Shown here one piece after another: positions 12,475-24,560 of a stretch of 64,000 bases of DNA (position 1 is the first letter of the stretch; each line of letters begins with the position of its first letter). The position numbers and the translations under genes are program-made. The notes under the pieces are model-generated. The model saw only the letters and a program-made list of their open reading frames with translations. It made no database searches and was not told where the DNA came from. The stretch is from Branchiostoma floridae (lineage: Eukaryota; Chordata; Leptocardii; Amphioxiformes; Branchiostomatidae), in the NCBI RefSeq assembly GCF_000003815.2, contig NC_049990.1:11336985-11400984 (forward strand), given 5' to 3'.

Positions 12475-12515
12475 TCACGTGACTATGACGTAAGCAACGT
12501 CCGCCATGTTGGATG
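12475..12515. repeat. Dispersed repeat with CACGTGACTATGACGT, copy 2
   Basis: TCACGTGACTATGACGTAAG followed by CCGCCATGTTGGATG matches the segment at 8715-8757. Confidence 0.5.
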
Positions 12516-15479
12516 TTTAACCCTTAAAGTGACCCGGTAAATTCAACTCTGTAAACGCAAATTTTACGTTGAGTTGATGATGATAAAATATACAAATTTG
12601 AGTTTTTAATCCCTACTCTTCTGGGTTCAACAAGCGTGGTGGCTATGTCGTCACGTGCAAACAATGATCATAGCACAAAAGCTCTGGAAATTTATTTTAT
12701 GCATTAAACGTCAACGGTGTTATATTATATTTCCCCTTTCCCAACCTAAAAAGTCTGCCTGACATCCGGAGCGGAGATTGAAACGTTAAGACTGAGAGGA
12801 AACACTGTCGTCTGTCAGACGAAAGCTGATACTTACTGCGCATGCTCAGATCAGACCATCGAAACCACCGTTTCTCAGTCACACAAATAAGCAAACATGC
12901 TGATTTATTAGATCTAGGATTAACCTTACATCAAAGGATACGATGATTCGTGTTCGATGGCTGCTAGAAATTCATAGTGTTTGAGGACTATCGTGTATGT
13001 TTATGTGATCATAGTTTTCTTCACAAAGGCCACTTTGTAAATTCTTCATGTTTGAAACGTAATATGTTAAACGAAGATAAAGATAGGCTACGGGTGCTTC
13101 AAAATTGATTTTCTTTCGTAATCCATTTCCTCTGCGAGACAAATGAATTCCATTAACCATAGAAGATAGATGGTATGCAAGGGTCCCTCCCGGCCACACT
13201 GAGTTTGTGCTATGCCCTGAAATGACTCTAAACTGATATTGCCCAAGAGATACTCGTCAAATCTCGTCTTACTTGGCTAAGTTTCAGCCCAACCAATCGA
13301 AGGAAACCCTTCAGAGGACAAACTAAGGGTATATACGGACTATAAAATACGCTTATTGCGAACTTGGCTTCTAGTTGCTAAACATCTGACAAAACAAGGA
13401 ACATATCAGCAGTTCCACGTCGTGAACATAAATCAAGAAACGGTAAAACGTGCGATTTCTAAAACATTAGATCGTAAAGGGAGACACGGCTTAGATGTTT
13501 TACAGGTTTTTAAGATGTGGTAGCGATAAGATGTTTTAGAGTTCGAATCAGCGTAAGGGGGAATAGAATAGATCGATATCAACGGTACGAGTGTACCGGG
13601 TCGATTACGTTATAGATAGATACTGTTAATGATATGAGATAATGTATGTTATTTACGGTTCACGGTTGATGGATGGTGTTGGTAAGGGTGTGCACATTCT
13701 GGGCACGTAGGCAACTTTGTATCAGTTACATGCCTCGTGCGTTAGGGTGGAATTAAAGATGTGCTTGTGGACAGATGTACTGTAGTGTATCTTCAGTAGT
13801 TGCTACTATGGTATAAGTAACGTAACATGTGACTTTTACTAGAGATATGATCGTAGTAGATAAAGTATCAGGTAAAAGTATGAAATCCATAAGAAAGATA
13901 AGAGTCTACAACCAGGACATCGTTTGAATTGAAATATCAATGTCTATATATCATATACCACATAGTATCCAGATTTTCTTTTTTTTTTAGTAAAACTGGA
14001 TTTTTAAAAAAGAAAGATTTTTGACAGATAGATTTAAGCTGATTCTGCGGTACTTCACATTAAGCTTTATAAACATTAGAGATTTGGCTGTAATGGGTCT
14101 TATGAATATTTTATTGAAAATTAATATCTTGAGAGGTAAACAATGTATACTGCTAACCGTACGTTTTCTTCGCTGAAAAAATACACGTGTACTTCCTCTC
14201 ACTGATGGAGTCTGTGCTTTTAATGAAAGGACGTCGACCCTCTGACATTCGAATCAAGGCCGAGGCATTTCTCAAAAGGAAGAAAAATACCCATCTTAAC
14301 AAATCTACATCCGATGGGTACCATTACAAAGCCTTGATTGAACCCCTGGAGGCTTTTCTACTAATAGTTTGTTTACGGCCAACTCCGTGATCGTCTTATT
14401 ATACTGGAGAAAGTATAGCAAATTGGAGCTCAATTTACCGTAATGCCTCAGACGCAAACTGAAACGAATTCATCTGCGACGTAATTACTTGGATGATGGC
14501 GAACTTCAGAGTTCGCTGCACTTGCACTTGGAGTCAGTGACGCATCCAGATTCAAATTTACCGGTAAAGCCATGATCCAAGTATGATAAAAAAATGATTG
14601 ATATTGCTTAACGAGAGCAATGAACCGGGAATGTACGTTTGAGGGTCAAGGTGAATTTGCATTTGCTAAAATTAATGAGGCAATTTGGAAATGAGATATC
14701 TTTATTGTAGCCTCGTCTGATTTCTTTCCGACGTAAATCGAACGTCTGCTCGCCAGTGGGACTTGTTATCATTGCTTTAATAAATGTTCACAACGTTGTA
14801 ATCAGTACAAATGACTGCTCTCATATCTATGGCTCTAAGTAACAGCAATATTCATCGTTATTGCTTGCTAATATCTGGTTATAATGGTAAATCAAATAAA
14901 GTATAGTTATTCGTTTGTTAAATATTTGCAAGGTTATTTCGTGACACATCTGTTTTATGCTTAATATATTAATCCTCTTATTTCTGATTCAGATTTATTG
15001 TTGTTGGCTTCGACATGTGATTTTTGAAAATATGAAAGATGCGCATGAGGTGCGTCAACAATAACAGTGTAAGTAATTAACTAAGTTCACTAATTCATGA
15101 ACATTAATCATAATTAGCATGAATACAAAGTTAATGTTTTGGTTTGAAAACATTTGCACTGATTGGTTAAAATGCTAGAGAGATATCAATACAAAAATAC
15201 AACTTATTACAAGTCATGAAGTACATAGCATACATATACAGGTAGCAATCAAACACTATATAAAAATGAGCTACATAACCTCTTACACTATTTCAAAAGA
15301 TTCGTCCAAGATAAATAATCACCTACTGGAAGCATGGAATGTTGCCAAAGTTACGCTTAATTTCTCTTTGGGGTCTTAAGTAGTCTAGAGAGGACGGAAA
15401 TTCGTAGCAAGAGTACATCAGTGGTGCATTTCCTAGATGATACGTCAAAGTCATTCCTAGAAAAATGTTATGGTTCTCG
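12516..15479. other. No gene recognised
   Basis: AT-rich, about 3 kb to the right of the assembly gap. I see no splice-bounded coding stretch, repeat array or RNA gene. Confidence 0.6.
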
Positions 15480-16025
15480 GTGGCGGCACAGGGGGGGGGG
15501 GGTGCCGGAGGTTGCGGGGGGAGATACAAGGTTGCGACGCACCCAACAAAAATATGTTGGGGGGGGGGGGTATCAAGCTGCAATCCTTGTGTATTTTTTC
15601 AATAAATGAAAATCTCATTAAACCTAGTTAGTCTATTGGCAAAATTTACCCCTGAAAATACAGGAAATTGCGTTTCAGACAGTCAGGATTTAAAAATTTT
15701 GCCGGACCTCCCTTGCGACGGCTTGCGCCTTTGGCGCTGCACATGGTGAAAATATGTTGCGGGAGCGTCGCCTTTGAAAAATCCTTAAATCAAACAGACA
15801 TTTTTTAGTATCGAATTTAGCTTTGTTTACAAGCAGAATGATATGTGCCCCTCAAAAGCAGGAAATACCGGAAGGTCAAGATTTCACAATTCTGTCCGGA
15901 CCTCCCTTGCGACGGCTAGCACCTACGGCGTCCACGATGACACAGTGAAAATATGTGGAGGGCGTGGGTCGTCGCCCACAAAAATCTCTGTCTCTAACAG
16001 AAATATGGAATAAATTTAGTCGTAG
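15480..16025. repeat. Tandem units of about 190 bp with poly-G runs
   Basis: CCGGACCTCCCTTGCGACGG occurs near 15701 and 15896, followed by GTGAAAATATGT and a GGGAGCGT or GGGCGTGG stretch in both. A more decayed unit with two poly-G runs (12 G near 15491, 12 G near 15560) precedes them. Origin unknown, possibly repeat-element tails. Confidence 0.6.
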
Positions 16026-16081
16026 TCTGCCAGCAAAATTTGTCTCTTAGGGCACTGGTATTTAGTGTAATCATAGGCTTA

Positions 16082-16265
16082 GGCCACAGCAAGTAAATTT
16101 TATGGATGACACCAGCGCGCGCATTACTTTTCGCCTGATTTCAGAAAAAAACAAGAATTTTTTTCTTATTCTTTTTTTTTTCACCCATCTTGTTTTTTTT
16201 CGCCCTATCGCACTATTTTTGCAGTCTGCAGAGGATGTCATCCATAAAATTTACTTGCTGTGGCC
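16082..16265. mobile_element. Harbinger-type MITE, 184 bp
   Basis: Terminal inverted repeats begin GGCCACAGCAAGTAAATTTT and extend about 32 bp to ATGGATGACAYCC. Perfect TTA target duplications at 16079-16081 and 16266-16268. Too short to code. Confidence 0.88.
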
Positions 16266-16268
16266 TTA

Positions 16269-18221
16269 TCAGAAGATGTATGGCTATTAAAGTATGATAT
16301 TCAATCGTGTTTTTTTTTGTCAAAGATCTGAAAGGATTCGGTATGATGAGATTACTCAAGTAAAGGGTACTTTCAAACGATACTGGAAAGAATTCCATCA
16401 AGTCACATCAGGGACCTATGTTGAGTTCATTCTAATAGGTCCTATTCACTCTTTTGAGCGCAATTGTCATTGACTTTTGTAGCTTAACGTAGAACAAATT
16501 ACGCTCGATCAATACGATTATAGTCTGGACGCACTATTTGATCCATTGCACTGTGCTGTAGATATTATTTTCAATTTCTATCCTCCATAAAGGGAAAGGG
16601 AGATTGGGCTTCGAAACATAAGTAAGAGATAAGATTTTGTACATGTTCGCCCTACAAATCCAGTCGTCTCGGTGGTGTGTTTTACATGGTTGCGAAGAAA
16701 AATCAATGTGAAGGCATTCCGAGTTTGTGTAATATCTGGTGTACATGTATTGGGAACAACGTCTGTTCTTACCAATAGCGTTTCACGCCTTCTCTTTCTT
16801 GTCTTAGACTTCTTGACATTTCTAGGCCATCTCTTTCGCCAAGGGGGTGTTCAACGCGTACCTAACCGATGTAACCCAGTTTCCATACTCTGATTTATAT
16901 AAGACACACTGTTTGACTCTACGTACAATACAACAAATTATCCAAAGAATATTTATCTAGCTTAGATACTGATGAATGGATAACGATCCTCGCTTGTTCA
17001 ATGCTCGTTTAAAAAAAAATGTAGAAAGTGAAAAAATAATTCAAACTCAACAAAGTGAAATGTGCAACATATGAAGATTGACAGGTAGGGCAGCATTCTT
17101 CTGAAGTCTTCTGATTTTACATCTGATCTCTGTATGAAAAGTGTTATGAACCTAACAGCTGTGTGGTAGACAAGCAAAGCCTTCTGAATCCCCTAGCTGG
17201 ACGACAAGAGAGCTGCTCGATCGAATCGACGTTAAGCCTATACTAAGCGGCTTCACTTCAGGGATTATGACTACCCTACTGATAGACCAGAAGATGAGAA
17301 TACGTCTGAGCATATATTGATTTTTTTCTCATATTTCATCGTCCCATCCCCTTATCTCATTGATAAAGGAATACACTTCTGGCATGATTATCCTACATGA
17401 TGCGTATAAAAGTATGTACAACTGGCCCCCAGGAAAATGTGACATAAAAGAGAAACCTTACAGCCAACTGAAATCAAAGATAGGGTCCTTCAACGAGTCA
17501 AGGAATTAGGTTATCGTAGGCTGTAGACGTGAGCTATATATGATGTAAGTAACACAGCTGTATGCAGAAAAAAAACAGTGTTCACTTTGATACCAGGATT
17601 TGTCGGTACGTTTGATCTAAGTATGAACAGGTGTGTTTGACAATATCGCCATCTGTTCAGATACAATAAAAATGCCAGGATGAATATGTAAACGGATGTA
17701 AGGCTTCTATATCGCTGGTTGCTATGTACAGACAAGTTAGAGCTTATCTGCCTGTTGCTGCCAGGTAACATGGGGGTAACATAAAGTTGTGACGAGAAAG
17801 GGCTTTTACGCCTGGATCATATGGGAGTTAGTAAATAGATGTTAAAAGGTGTGTACCATAGCCCGATCCCTACTCTAATACTCCCGATATCGCACAAGTG
17901 GTCCAAATATCAATCCATGTGGTACACAAAGCAACAGGAAATAAATGTATCATAGTGAAGAATGGAATATATAATTTTTCGTCAAAAGGCAAGAAAATCA
18001 AGACAAATCAAAATTAGGACACCAGAATGCGTGTAGATCCACACTTTTAAATTGTACAGTTAAGTGGGAATTGTGATCATTATGATTTGATTAATGCACC
18101 TAGGCAGGGCTTTCAATTATTCTCTCTTTTCTACTTTGTACGAGGTAATTTAGTCTTCGGACTACCATCTTGTACATGACTTTGTGTGTGTTTAAAATAG
18201 ATAAACCAGTTCTCTCTCAGA
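16269..18221. other. No gene recognised
   Basis: Short frames only; no family match and no clear repeat structure. Confidence 0.55.
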
Positions 18222-18392
18222 AGTAGGAGGAGACCACGCAGTGTATGAGGAGATGACACAAGAAGCAGGGCAGGCAGATCACTAGCAGACTATACACAGA
18301 GGTTGAAGTACAGAGTAGGAGGGAAGAGGCCAGTGCGGGAAGCTTGAACACGTCCCCGGTCGACCCTCAAGATGAGGTTGGGACAAGATAAG
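18222..18392 (+). pseudogene. Possible receptor-tail exon, broken
   Basis: After a pyrimidine-rich CTCTCTCAG acceptor the frame reads 'VGGDHAVYEEMTQEAGQADH' and stops. A second frame continues 'LYTEVEVQSRREEASAGSLN' and TSPVDPQDEVGTR to a stop. YEEM is a PI3K-SH2-type tyrosine motif and YTEV is similar to adaptor-binding motifs. It may be the last exon of a receptor with a natural stop, or a frameshifted remnant. No partner exons were found. Confidence 0.25.
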
Positions 18393-18399
18393 GGTGAAG

Positions 18400-18445
18400 G
18401 AGTATAAAAGGACAACATTAAGTGATCTAGTCATCTTATAGTACC
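18400..18445 (+). promoter_or_regulatory. TATA-like element
   Basis: GGAGTATAAAAGGACAAC (TATAAAAG) resembles a strong metazoan TATA box. No convincing gene follows it within the next kilobase. Confidence 0.2.
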
Positions 18446-18910
18446 TCACAGACAGTTTTACTTAAGCACTAAGAAAGATTAACAGTTATTGTATCTCCCG
18501 TCCATGACTAGGCCATGCGGACTGGCTAGATTCGATAAAGGACATTTAGAAGAGCCCTAGCTTAAGGAGTTGCTCTCTGCCATGGAACCAGGTCCTATAA
18601 AGTCTGTACGATAAAAGCGTCGCTTGTTAGAAACAGCTTCTAGTAAAAAGCCTCGCCGCCAGAATAACAATTTGCTGCCTACGCAGACCAAAGGTCCCAT
18701 GTTTTCAGGAGTAATGACTCCCAGAAGGAAATGTTCGCCTAATTTGCACAGCTCTTCAGAGACGTTATTTTGCCTTCCTGTGTTTTAATGCATTCGCTAC
18801 GTGATATTCGTGACACACTGTTTCTGTTTTTCTTTTTACACTGGGGTATTTTAATGTTAAGGTGGCACGATGAGATAAAGCGGCCTTGGTGAAGAGTGGT
18901 TTCAGTGAGG

Positions 18911-18953
18911 ACATATATATATATTCACAATATATATATATATATATATATAT
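18911..18953. repeat. (TA)n microsatellite
   Basis: Two TA runs separated by TTCACAA. The short hydrophobic-tyrosine frames across it are artefacts. Confidence 0.95.
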
Positions 18954-19232
18954 TCCCAATTGCCTTTCGAATATCGTACGATTACAAACCGAGAGTATCC
19001 TTAGATTGTCACATTATCCAGGATCTTTGGGCGTATCGATGGAAGATCAGATATATTTTAGATCGACAGAGGGTTGCGCGTATTTTTCACCTGAAAACCG
19101 TCCCTGCCACATACAAGCCATATTTTGTACCGAGTACAATTGTTGTGCAATAAAGTTATCATTATAAGCGAGACTCGGGCAATTGCCGCATAATCGTCGT
19201 CCAATCGATTTTCGCCAAATGTGACAGGGGTA

Positions 19233-19640
19233 TACGGGCGCAGTCACATATAGGTCGTGCGATCGTCGTACGATCGCTAACTTGGCATTTTGGAGGACAT
19301 AAAAGTACGTCTCCTACAAAGTTCAACAAAATGCTGTTTTAGATCCATGTCGGAGGTTGGTTCTGTCACAGCCTGCTTGACAATCCCATTGCATCAAAAT
19401 CGCACGACTTATGTGACCGCGCCCGTATGGATTTAATTGCCATGTAAGGGTCACATAGGTCGTGCGATCGTCGTACAATTTTGAAGCCATAGGATTTTCA
19501 AGCAGGATGTGACAGAACGAACCACCGACATGAAATGAGTTTACCAGTTGAACTTTGCAGGAGACGTGCATGATTGTCCCAGTCAAACTGACCGACGTTA
19601 GCAATCGTACGGCAACCTCACGACCTATGTGACCGCACAA
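19233..19640. mobile_element. Large palindrome, arms about 195 bp
   Basis: The arm at about 19233-19430 and the arm at about 19449-19640 are reverse complements over nearly their whole length. GTACGTCTCCTACAAAGTTC faces GAACTTTGCAGGAGACGTGC, and CATGTCGGAGGTTGGTTCTG faces the complement near 19510. The spacer is only about 18 bp. Outer ends share TCACATAGGTCGTGCGATCG. It is probably a long foldback transposon or a head-to-head pair of one MITE. Confidence 0.8.
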
Positions 19641-20439
19641 GAAGAGGATCAGAGTATTTTTTAGAATTAAAAGGATTGTGTGTGGGGTCAACATTCCATT
19701 AATCTTTTTTGCCCTGCATTTGGTGAACTTTCTTATGTAAGTTGTTTTCAAAAACAAATGTCTGGGACACTTTGATGCTAACACTTTCTGATATATCTGT
19801 ACAGTAACAACTTTATCCCAATTTCTTACCTGAAGGGTAAAGTAAAGGTAATAAGGTGATAAAAATGATGAAACAGAGACCGCATCAAAAGTGCTACTAG
19901 CAACAAGATTTTTCATTGTGCAATTTCAACATTATTGCATCACTCAACGATAGAATACCGCATCAGGGAATGCAGCATTTGATGTCAAAATTCATTTTTC
20001 TGTCAAAGCAGGTACTAGAAAATACATTAGAGATACAATTGGCCGTATAGCCGAGAGAAAAGACATGAAAGCATTGGCAAAGCTGTCCCCTGGTGATCGA
20101 AACATGTGAAATACGTAAGATGTTTTGAAACACTTGTATCAATAACCTTGGGTCAACGGGGAGTATTACCATATTCCACAAATGAGGAATCAGAATCCGA
20201 CATCGAACGGGCTTATCTCTCAACGAAGTATATTGCGTTTTTACAATAATTGCTTGAAGACATTAGATGAAAGTCAATGAATAAATGGTCCACAAACTAA
20301 AAGGATAAATGTATCTTGAATATGGAATCGCTGCTGCTGCTGTTCACCTTGTAGTGCCTATAGTGGCACATAGGACAGCAAGTTTCCTTGTTATTTTAGT
20401 AGAAGGGTATATCTTTACAGGGAGTTGTTACCAGTCCTC

Positions 20440-20603
20440 CCTCTTAAACGTAACCGGGGCACCTCTTCGTAGTAAACCCCGTTTTACGTCCCTTCCGAAA
20501 GACAGCCCCAATCGAGATTTGAATCGGAATCCCACAGTTACTCATCAATTGGAACCAGGAGCTTAACTGTTAGGCTGCTACCAGTTGAGCTACAAGGACA
20601 TCG
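20440..20603 (-). mobile_element. tRNA-derived SINE, copy 1
   Basis: The minus strand starts with a tRNA-like head: A box TAGCTCAACTGG (complement of 20581-20592) and B box GATTCAAATCTC (20514-20525), spaced as in tRNA genes. The body continues to about 20440. The head is too degenerate to be a functional tRNA. Confidence 0.7.
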
Positions 20604-21010
20604 AAGACTAAATGCAATGGTTGGAGATGTGCATTGGGTGATGTGAGAGACGGCAACATTACATATAATGTAGTAATGCAAAATATTAGTGTGATACATG
20701 CTGTATCGTATAGTTCTATTCTTTTCAAGTCACCTTTATACACATTGTCACGAAAATAATAGCATACACATTGCTTGAAACCTAACGTTCACAAAACTCT
20801 GATTGCTGTTATCTCGCTCCCATTAATTCTCATACTTGGGAATCTAGTTTCTAATTTTCTTTGTCCCTACGAGATTTCCTTTCTGTTGGTGTATTTTACG
20901 CCTCACCGGCTGCTAGAATCATATGCCGTAATTCATCCTCTGATGTTGTCGTTTCCAAGCGTTTACCTTGTTTCTAGACAACCGCGCCTATAACTCATAC
21001 CTGACGTTTA

Positions 21011-21440
21011 GGCCTTGTTGATTTCATTATATGGATGACATCCTCTGGAAAGCTCAAAGACTGATGCGAGCGTACGAAAACAAAGTTTGACAAAATAGTT
21101 GTCTTTGTTATGAAATTTAAGCGGCCCGGAAGTTTGAAAGATGTCTAAATAAAAACACATGGAGCGTGGTATACAATTTACAGAACAAAAGGTTTCTTCA
21201 TCTTTTCTTATTTTACATCTTCTTTGACTGTTGGAATTCACTTTGGCATATTCCACAATATTAGTATCAATTTGTCGTGTTTTTTTGTGTGCACTTTACG
21301 GCATAAACCACATAAACTTGCCCCTTTCGTGGCTGCTTTGTACGATTTGGTCGTATGGTCATTTCTTTTCTTTTTAGAGAGTCAGACTAACAGACATTGA
21401 TGTATTCGGATGTCATGCATATAATCCAATTAAAATAGCC
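21011..21440. mobile_element. Harbinger-type element, 430 bp
   Basis: Ends GGCCTTGTTGATTTCATTAT and, inverted, GGCTATTTTAATTGGATTAT, with shared ATGACATCC. Flanked by TTA at 21008-21010 and 21441-21443. Same family as the 875-bp element at 1746, with internal similarity (CTGATGCGAGCG, AAAGTTTG). Confidence 0.8.
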
Positions 21441-21443
21441 TTA

Positions 21444-24304
21444 TCTACGTCTAGGTAGAAGTCAAGGCTAAGTCTAAGGAGAAGAGAAAGTTAAGGAGAT
21501 CACGACTGATGCGTCTCATATGTTATAGCGGCAAGGTCACGTACTCAGAGACACGTCACACTTTCCAATCACCCACGCTTCCTAACGGTCAGGCGTGTGG
21601 CAGGAAAGCCCTTGATGCAGCGCGAACATGTTATTCAAAATTGCCAGAGAGAGTAATGGGCAGCTAGACACAATAGGAGCTGATGAGAATCTATATACAC
21701 AATGGAATATGACCTCGTTAGAATGAATAGAATAAGCCGTGTAATTGCAACTGTGACAACTAACGCAGCTGAGACGGGGGTATTAATCACCGGGTAAAAA
21801 AATCAATCCACCCATGGGCCGACCGTGGGGTGTGCGTCGGACAGCAGAGGTCGGCGGGCGTTTTGGGTCGATACCGTCATATATCTCGTATTCATTACAA
21901 GATATTAGGAAAAATACCCCGGGCTGATATGCAGCTGCGTCCTAATGGTTTCATAAGTGGCGTGTACGAGCTTACCTCAGCATTTGTGAAACACAAGAGC
22001 TCCCGTGTCTTGCTAATCTGGATACTCCATCGGCTTATGGGATAAACCGCTTGAACAAAGATAGGCGAGAACTGCCGTATCAATATGGGCCACGGTAATG
22101 ATAGACTATGGGTGAGAGGCCGTGTTCAATACAGGCTATGCTATCGAACCACTTAACAGTGTGGAAAAGGTATGGTTATAACAGAGATAAAGATAAAGAC
22201 GTGGCAGGGATGAACCTGATTCGGTTGAATGCTTCAACCGGCTTATAGGCTTATCACAGGATCGGAAGGCTTCATTCTAATAGTACATGACAACATCTGT
22301 GTAAAATGTAAGGAAGAATACTGTATCGTATCCGTTAGGTAAAAGCTATATTCTGCGTGCTTGAAATCTGAATCAAGGCGTTGCGGAAACACTTAACTAG
22401 TGCTGAGCTGTAGAAGTTTCGGGTTTCAAAACATGTTAGCACGGTTGGTATTGTACACCCTACGGTAGGTACATGTAGAAGCTTATATAAGCAAAAAGAT
22501 CAATTGCTTTTGATTTCCGAGAAACAGCAAATATTCCTACACCGTTACCCTTTTGGTGTAAATGTGTAATTGATTTTTGCCAGGTATTAGTAAAAACAAT
22601 TTGAGCGATCTGTAAGCCACCAGAAAGGTGGGAGGGGAACTGTCGTAATAAACTATGGCAGATTCACGTTGACCCTGTCCCTGGTGCTGATTTGTCTGCT
22701 GTACTGAGATTCATGACAAACGAAGTGACATGAGCCGGTACTCACCTGCAGGGACCACCTGCATGGTGCGGTTCATCACAGCTCATCGTCCGGCCATGGT
22801 GGGTTGGTTTGCCGCTAGTTTAGACCAGAAAATTCCCAATCCGTGACCGTACCACCGCACCATACTTGCACATACCACACACACCGGGCGGGACCAACCG
22901 CGTATTGTCTCTACTTCTTGTCGTGACGTAGCGCAGCTCTCTTTGTACAGTGCTAAGGATCTCCCCTACAAAGGCTTCTAAGCGACCGACAAAACAGACG
23001 GTTGCCTCGTAGTATCATATCCCGCTCGCGAAATCGTGGATCTATATTTGGATGAAGCGCGTCATCTGGAAATGTACACTTTCGAGGTCAACAGTTGCTC
23101 ACTCAAAAACTATTCCATTCTTCTTCCACTCACGGCAAACACCAGTCTCAAACTGTCGCTGTGTATTATCCAGTCAGGGTCTAAATGGCTAGCAACGGCA
23201 CATCACAGATTCTATTAGCTCCATGGAAATAGAGTGGTCTTCAAAATAAATGAATCGTGCACGGCGAGACATACAGCTTGGCCATTAGTCCCAGCCGGAA
23301 ATGAAATTCTACCGCCAGGCCAAGTCGGAAGTAGAAAGTACTCCCGTGGACGTTAAACCTCCAGCGGGTCTTGAGTGGTCTCCGCAGACTTGAAACGTGG
23401 GTTTGAAGAAAGAGAAAGCGAGAAAGTGACAAGAAGCGAGGCCGAGCTCTCTACGGGGAGAAAATGTCGATAATAGATTGCGCTGTGCCGCTCAAGTATT
23501 GAATCAAAAGCGTATACACAGACACGGTAAAAATTGCGGTGTACATTTGAATACTCTCTTACAGACAAACGCCTTTATTCTCCCACTTGAAAATGAATTG
23601 TATGGACAATTTGGACGCGCCTTTCTTCCTCTAATTGGTGTATTCAGACGAGGAGAAGGCAATTCTAGCGCGGTGACGTTGTTCGGTTCGACAGTGTCTT
23701 GTAATGAGTTCCCGTCGGGCTCGCTTGGGGAGGAGCTTGGCACTCCTATCTCCTGTACCTGCCACCTGGGTAAAGATTAACCCTTCATTACACGGACTCT
23801 TCACGAGATCTTGCATGCGTGTAATCCTCCTACACCTCACAAGGGAAACCTTAAACTTTGCGCTAAGCAAAAAGGAATAAATCATTTGTCGTTTTGAACA
23901 GCGTTAGGCTGAAAATTAGGTACGTCCTATTTTCCGCTTCATTAGTTTTTACAAGGCTTTATCCGTATCAGTGGAATTAAAGCTGCTTTTAAGCCAGAAA
24001 GAGGTCTATGATAAGGTCTTGCTATACGAGAGCCACCCGTACACAGAGGAGCTATAGACGCACGCTAGAGCGTCTCATGACGAGATTTCCGTGTAAATCG
24101 AGCGTTAAAAACGTAGGGAGGGATCTTACGGGAGCGACCTATAGGTCAGGAAAATGCTCCAGTGATGATGATTGCCGCACGACATGTCAATCATTCCCAG
24201 GGACGATATTGCCTAAGCCGCCCTGGAGACCAAGACTCGGTAACCGTAGACGCACGATCATAGAATAACATAGGGTATGCCGTTATGTGTGGAAAGTTAA
24301 GATT
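21444..24304. other. No gene recognised
   Basis: Somewhat higher GC between 22,650 and 24,260, with a candidate donor near 22,750 on the minus strand. Frames up to 100 residues look random in composition. Confidence 0.5.
22751..22806 (-). other. Candidate 5' exon donor
   Basis: The minus strand carries several ATGs (for example ATGAACCGCACCATGCAGGT) just before a strong CAG|GTGAGTAC donor, preceded by a GC-richer stretch with TGACGT. It could be the first exon of a leftward gene, but no second exon was identified. Confidence 0.15.
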
Positions 24305-24560
24305 GTGCGTTTTTACCTTCGCAAAGAAGGCTATGTTTTAGGTGCCTTTTGTGTGTCTGTGTATAGTTATTCTTGTGTCTCTGTGAACATGTTGCCAGCA
24401 TAGCCTGATGACTACTGATGGTATTTAGAATGTGGGTAGGCGTCGGGTAAACGCAGGTCAAGTTAAAACATATATATTGCTACTGCAGCATATCTTCTGA
24501 CTCTCATATCTCGTGTTGAACATGCTATGCCTGTGGCCGTGATGTGTTTTATTGTATGTC
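24305..24560. repeat. Dispersed 'TTTTACCTTYGC' repeat, copy 1
   Basis: TTTTTACCTTCGCAAAGAAG, a TGTGTCTGTG tract, GTGGGTAGGCGTCGGGTAAA and ATCTCGTGTTGAACATGCTA match the head of the repeat at 49310-49560. Confidence 0.7.

Noticed and set aside
19323-19916. 197-residue frame on the minus strand
   Set aside because: It runs through one arm of the large palindrome, has no domain-like pattern and no start or splice context.
20514-20603. Functional tRNA gene
   Set aside because: Same reason: tRNA-like promoter boxes, but a mismatched acceptor stem and a SINE body behind it.
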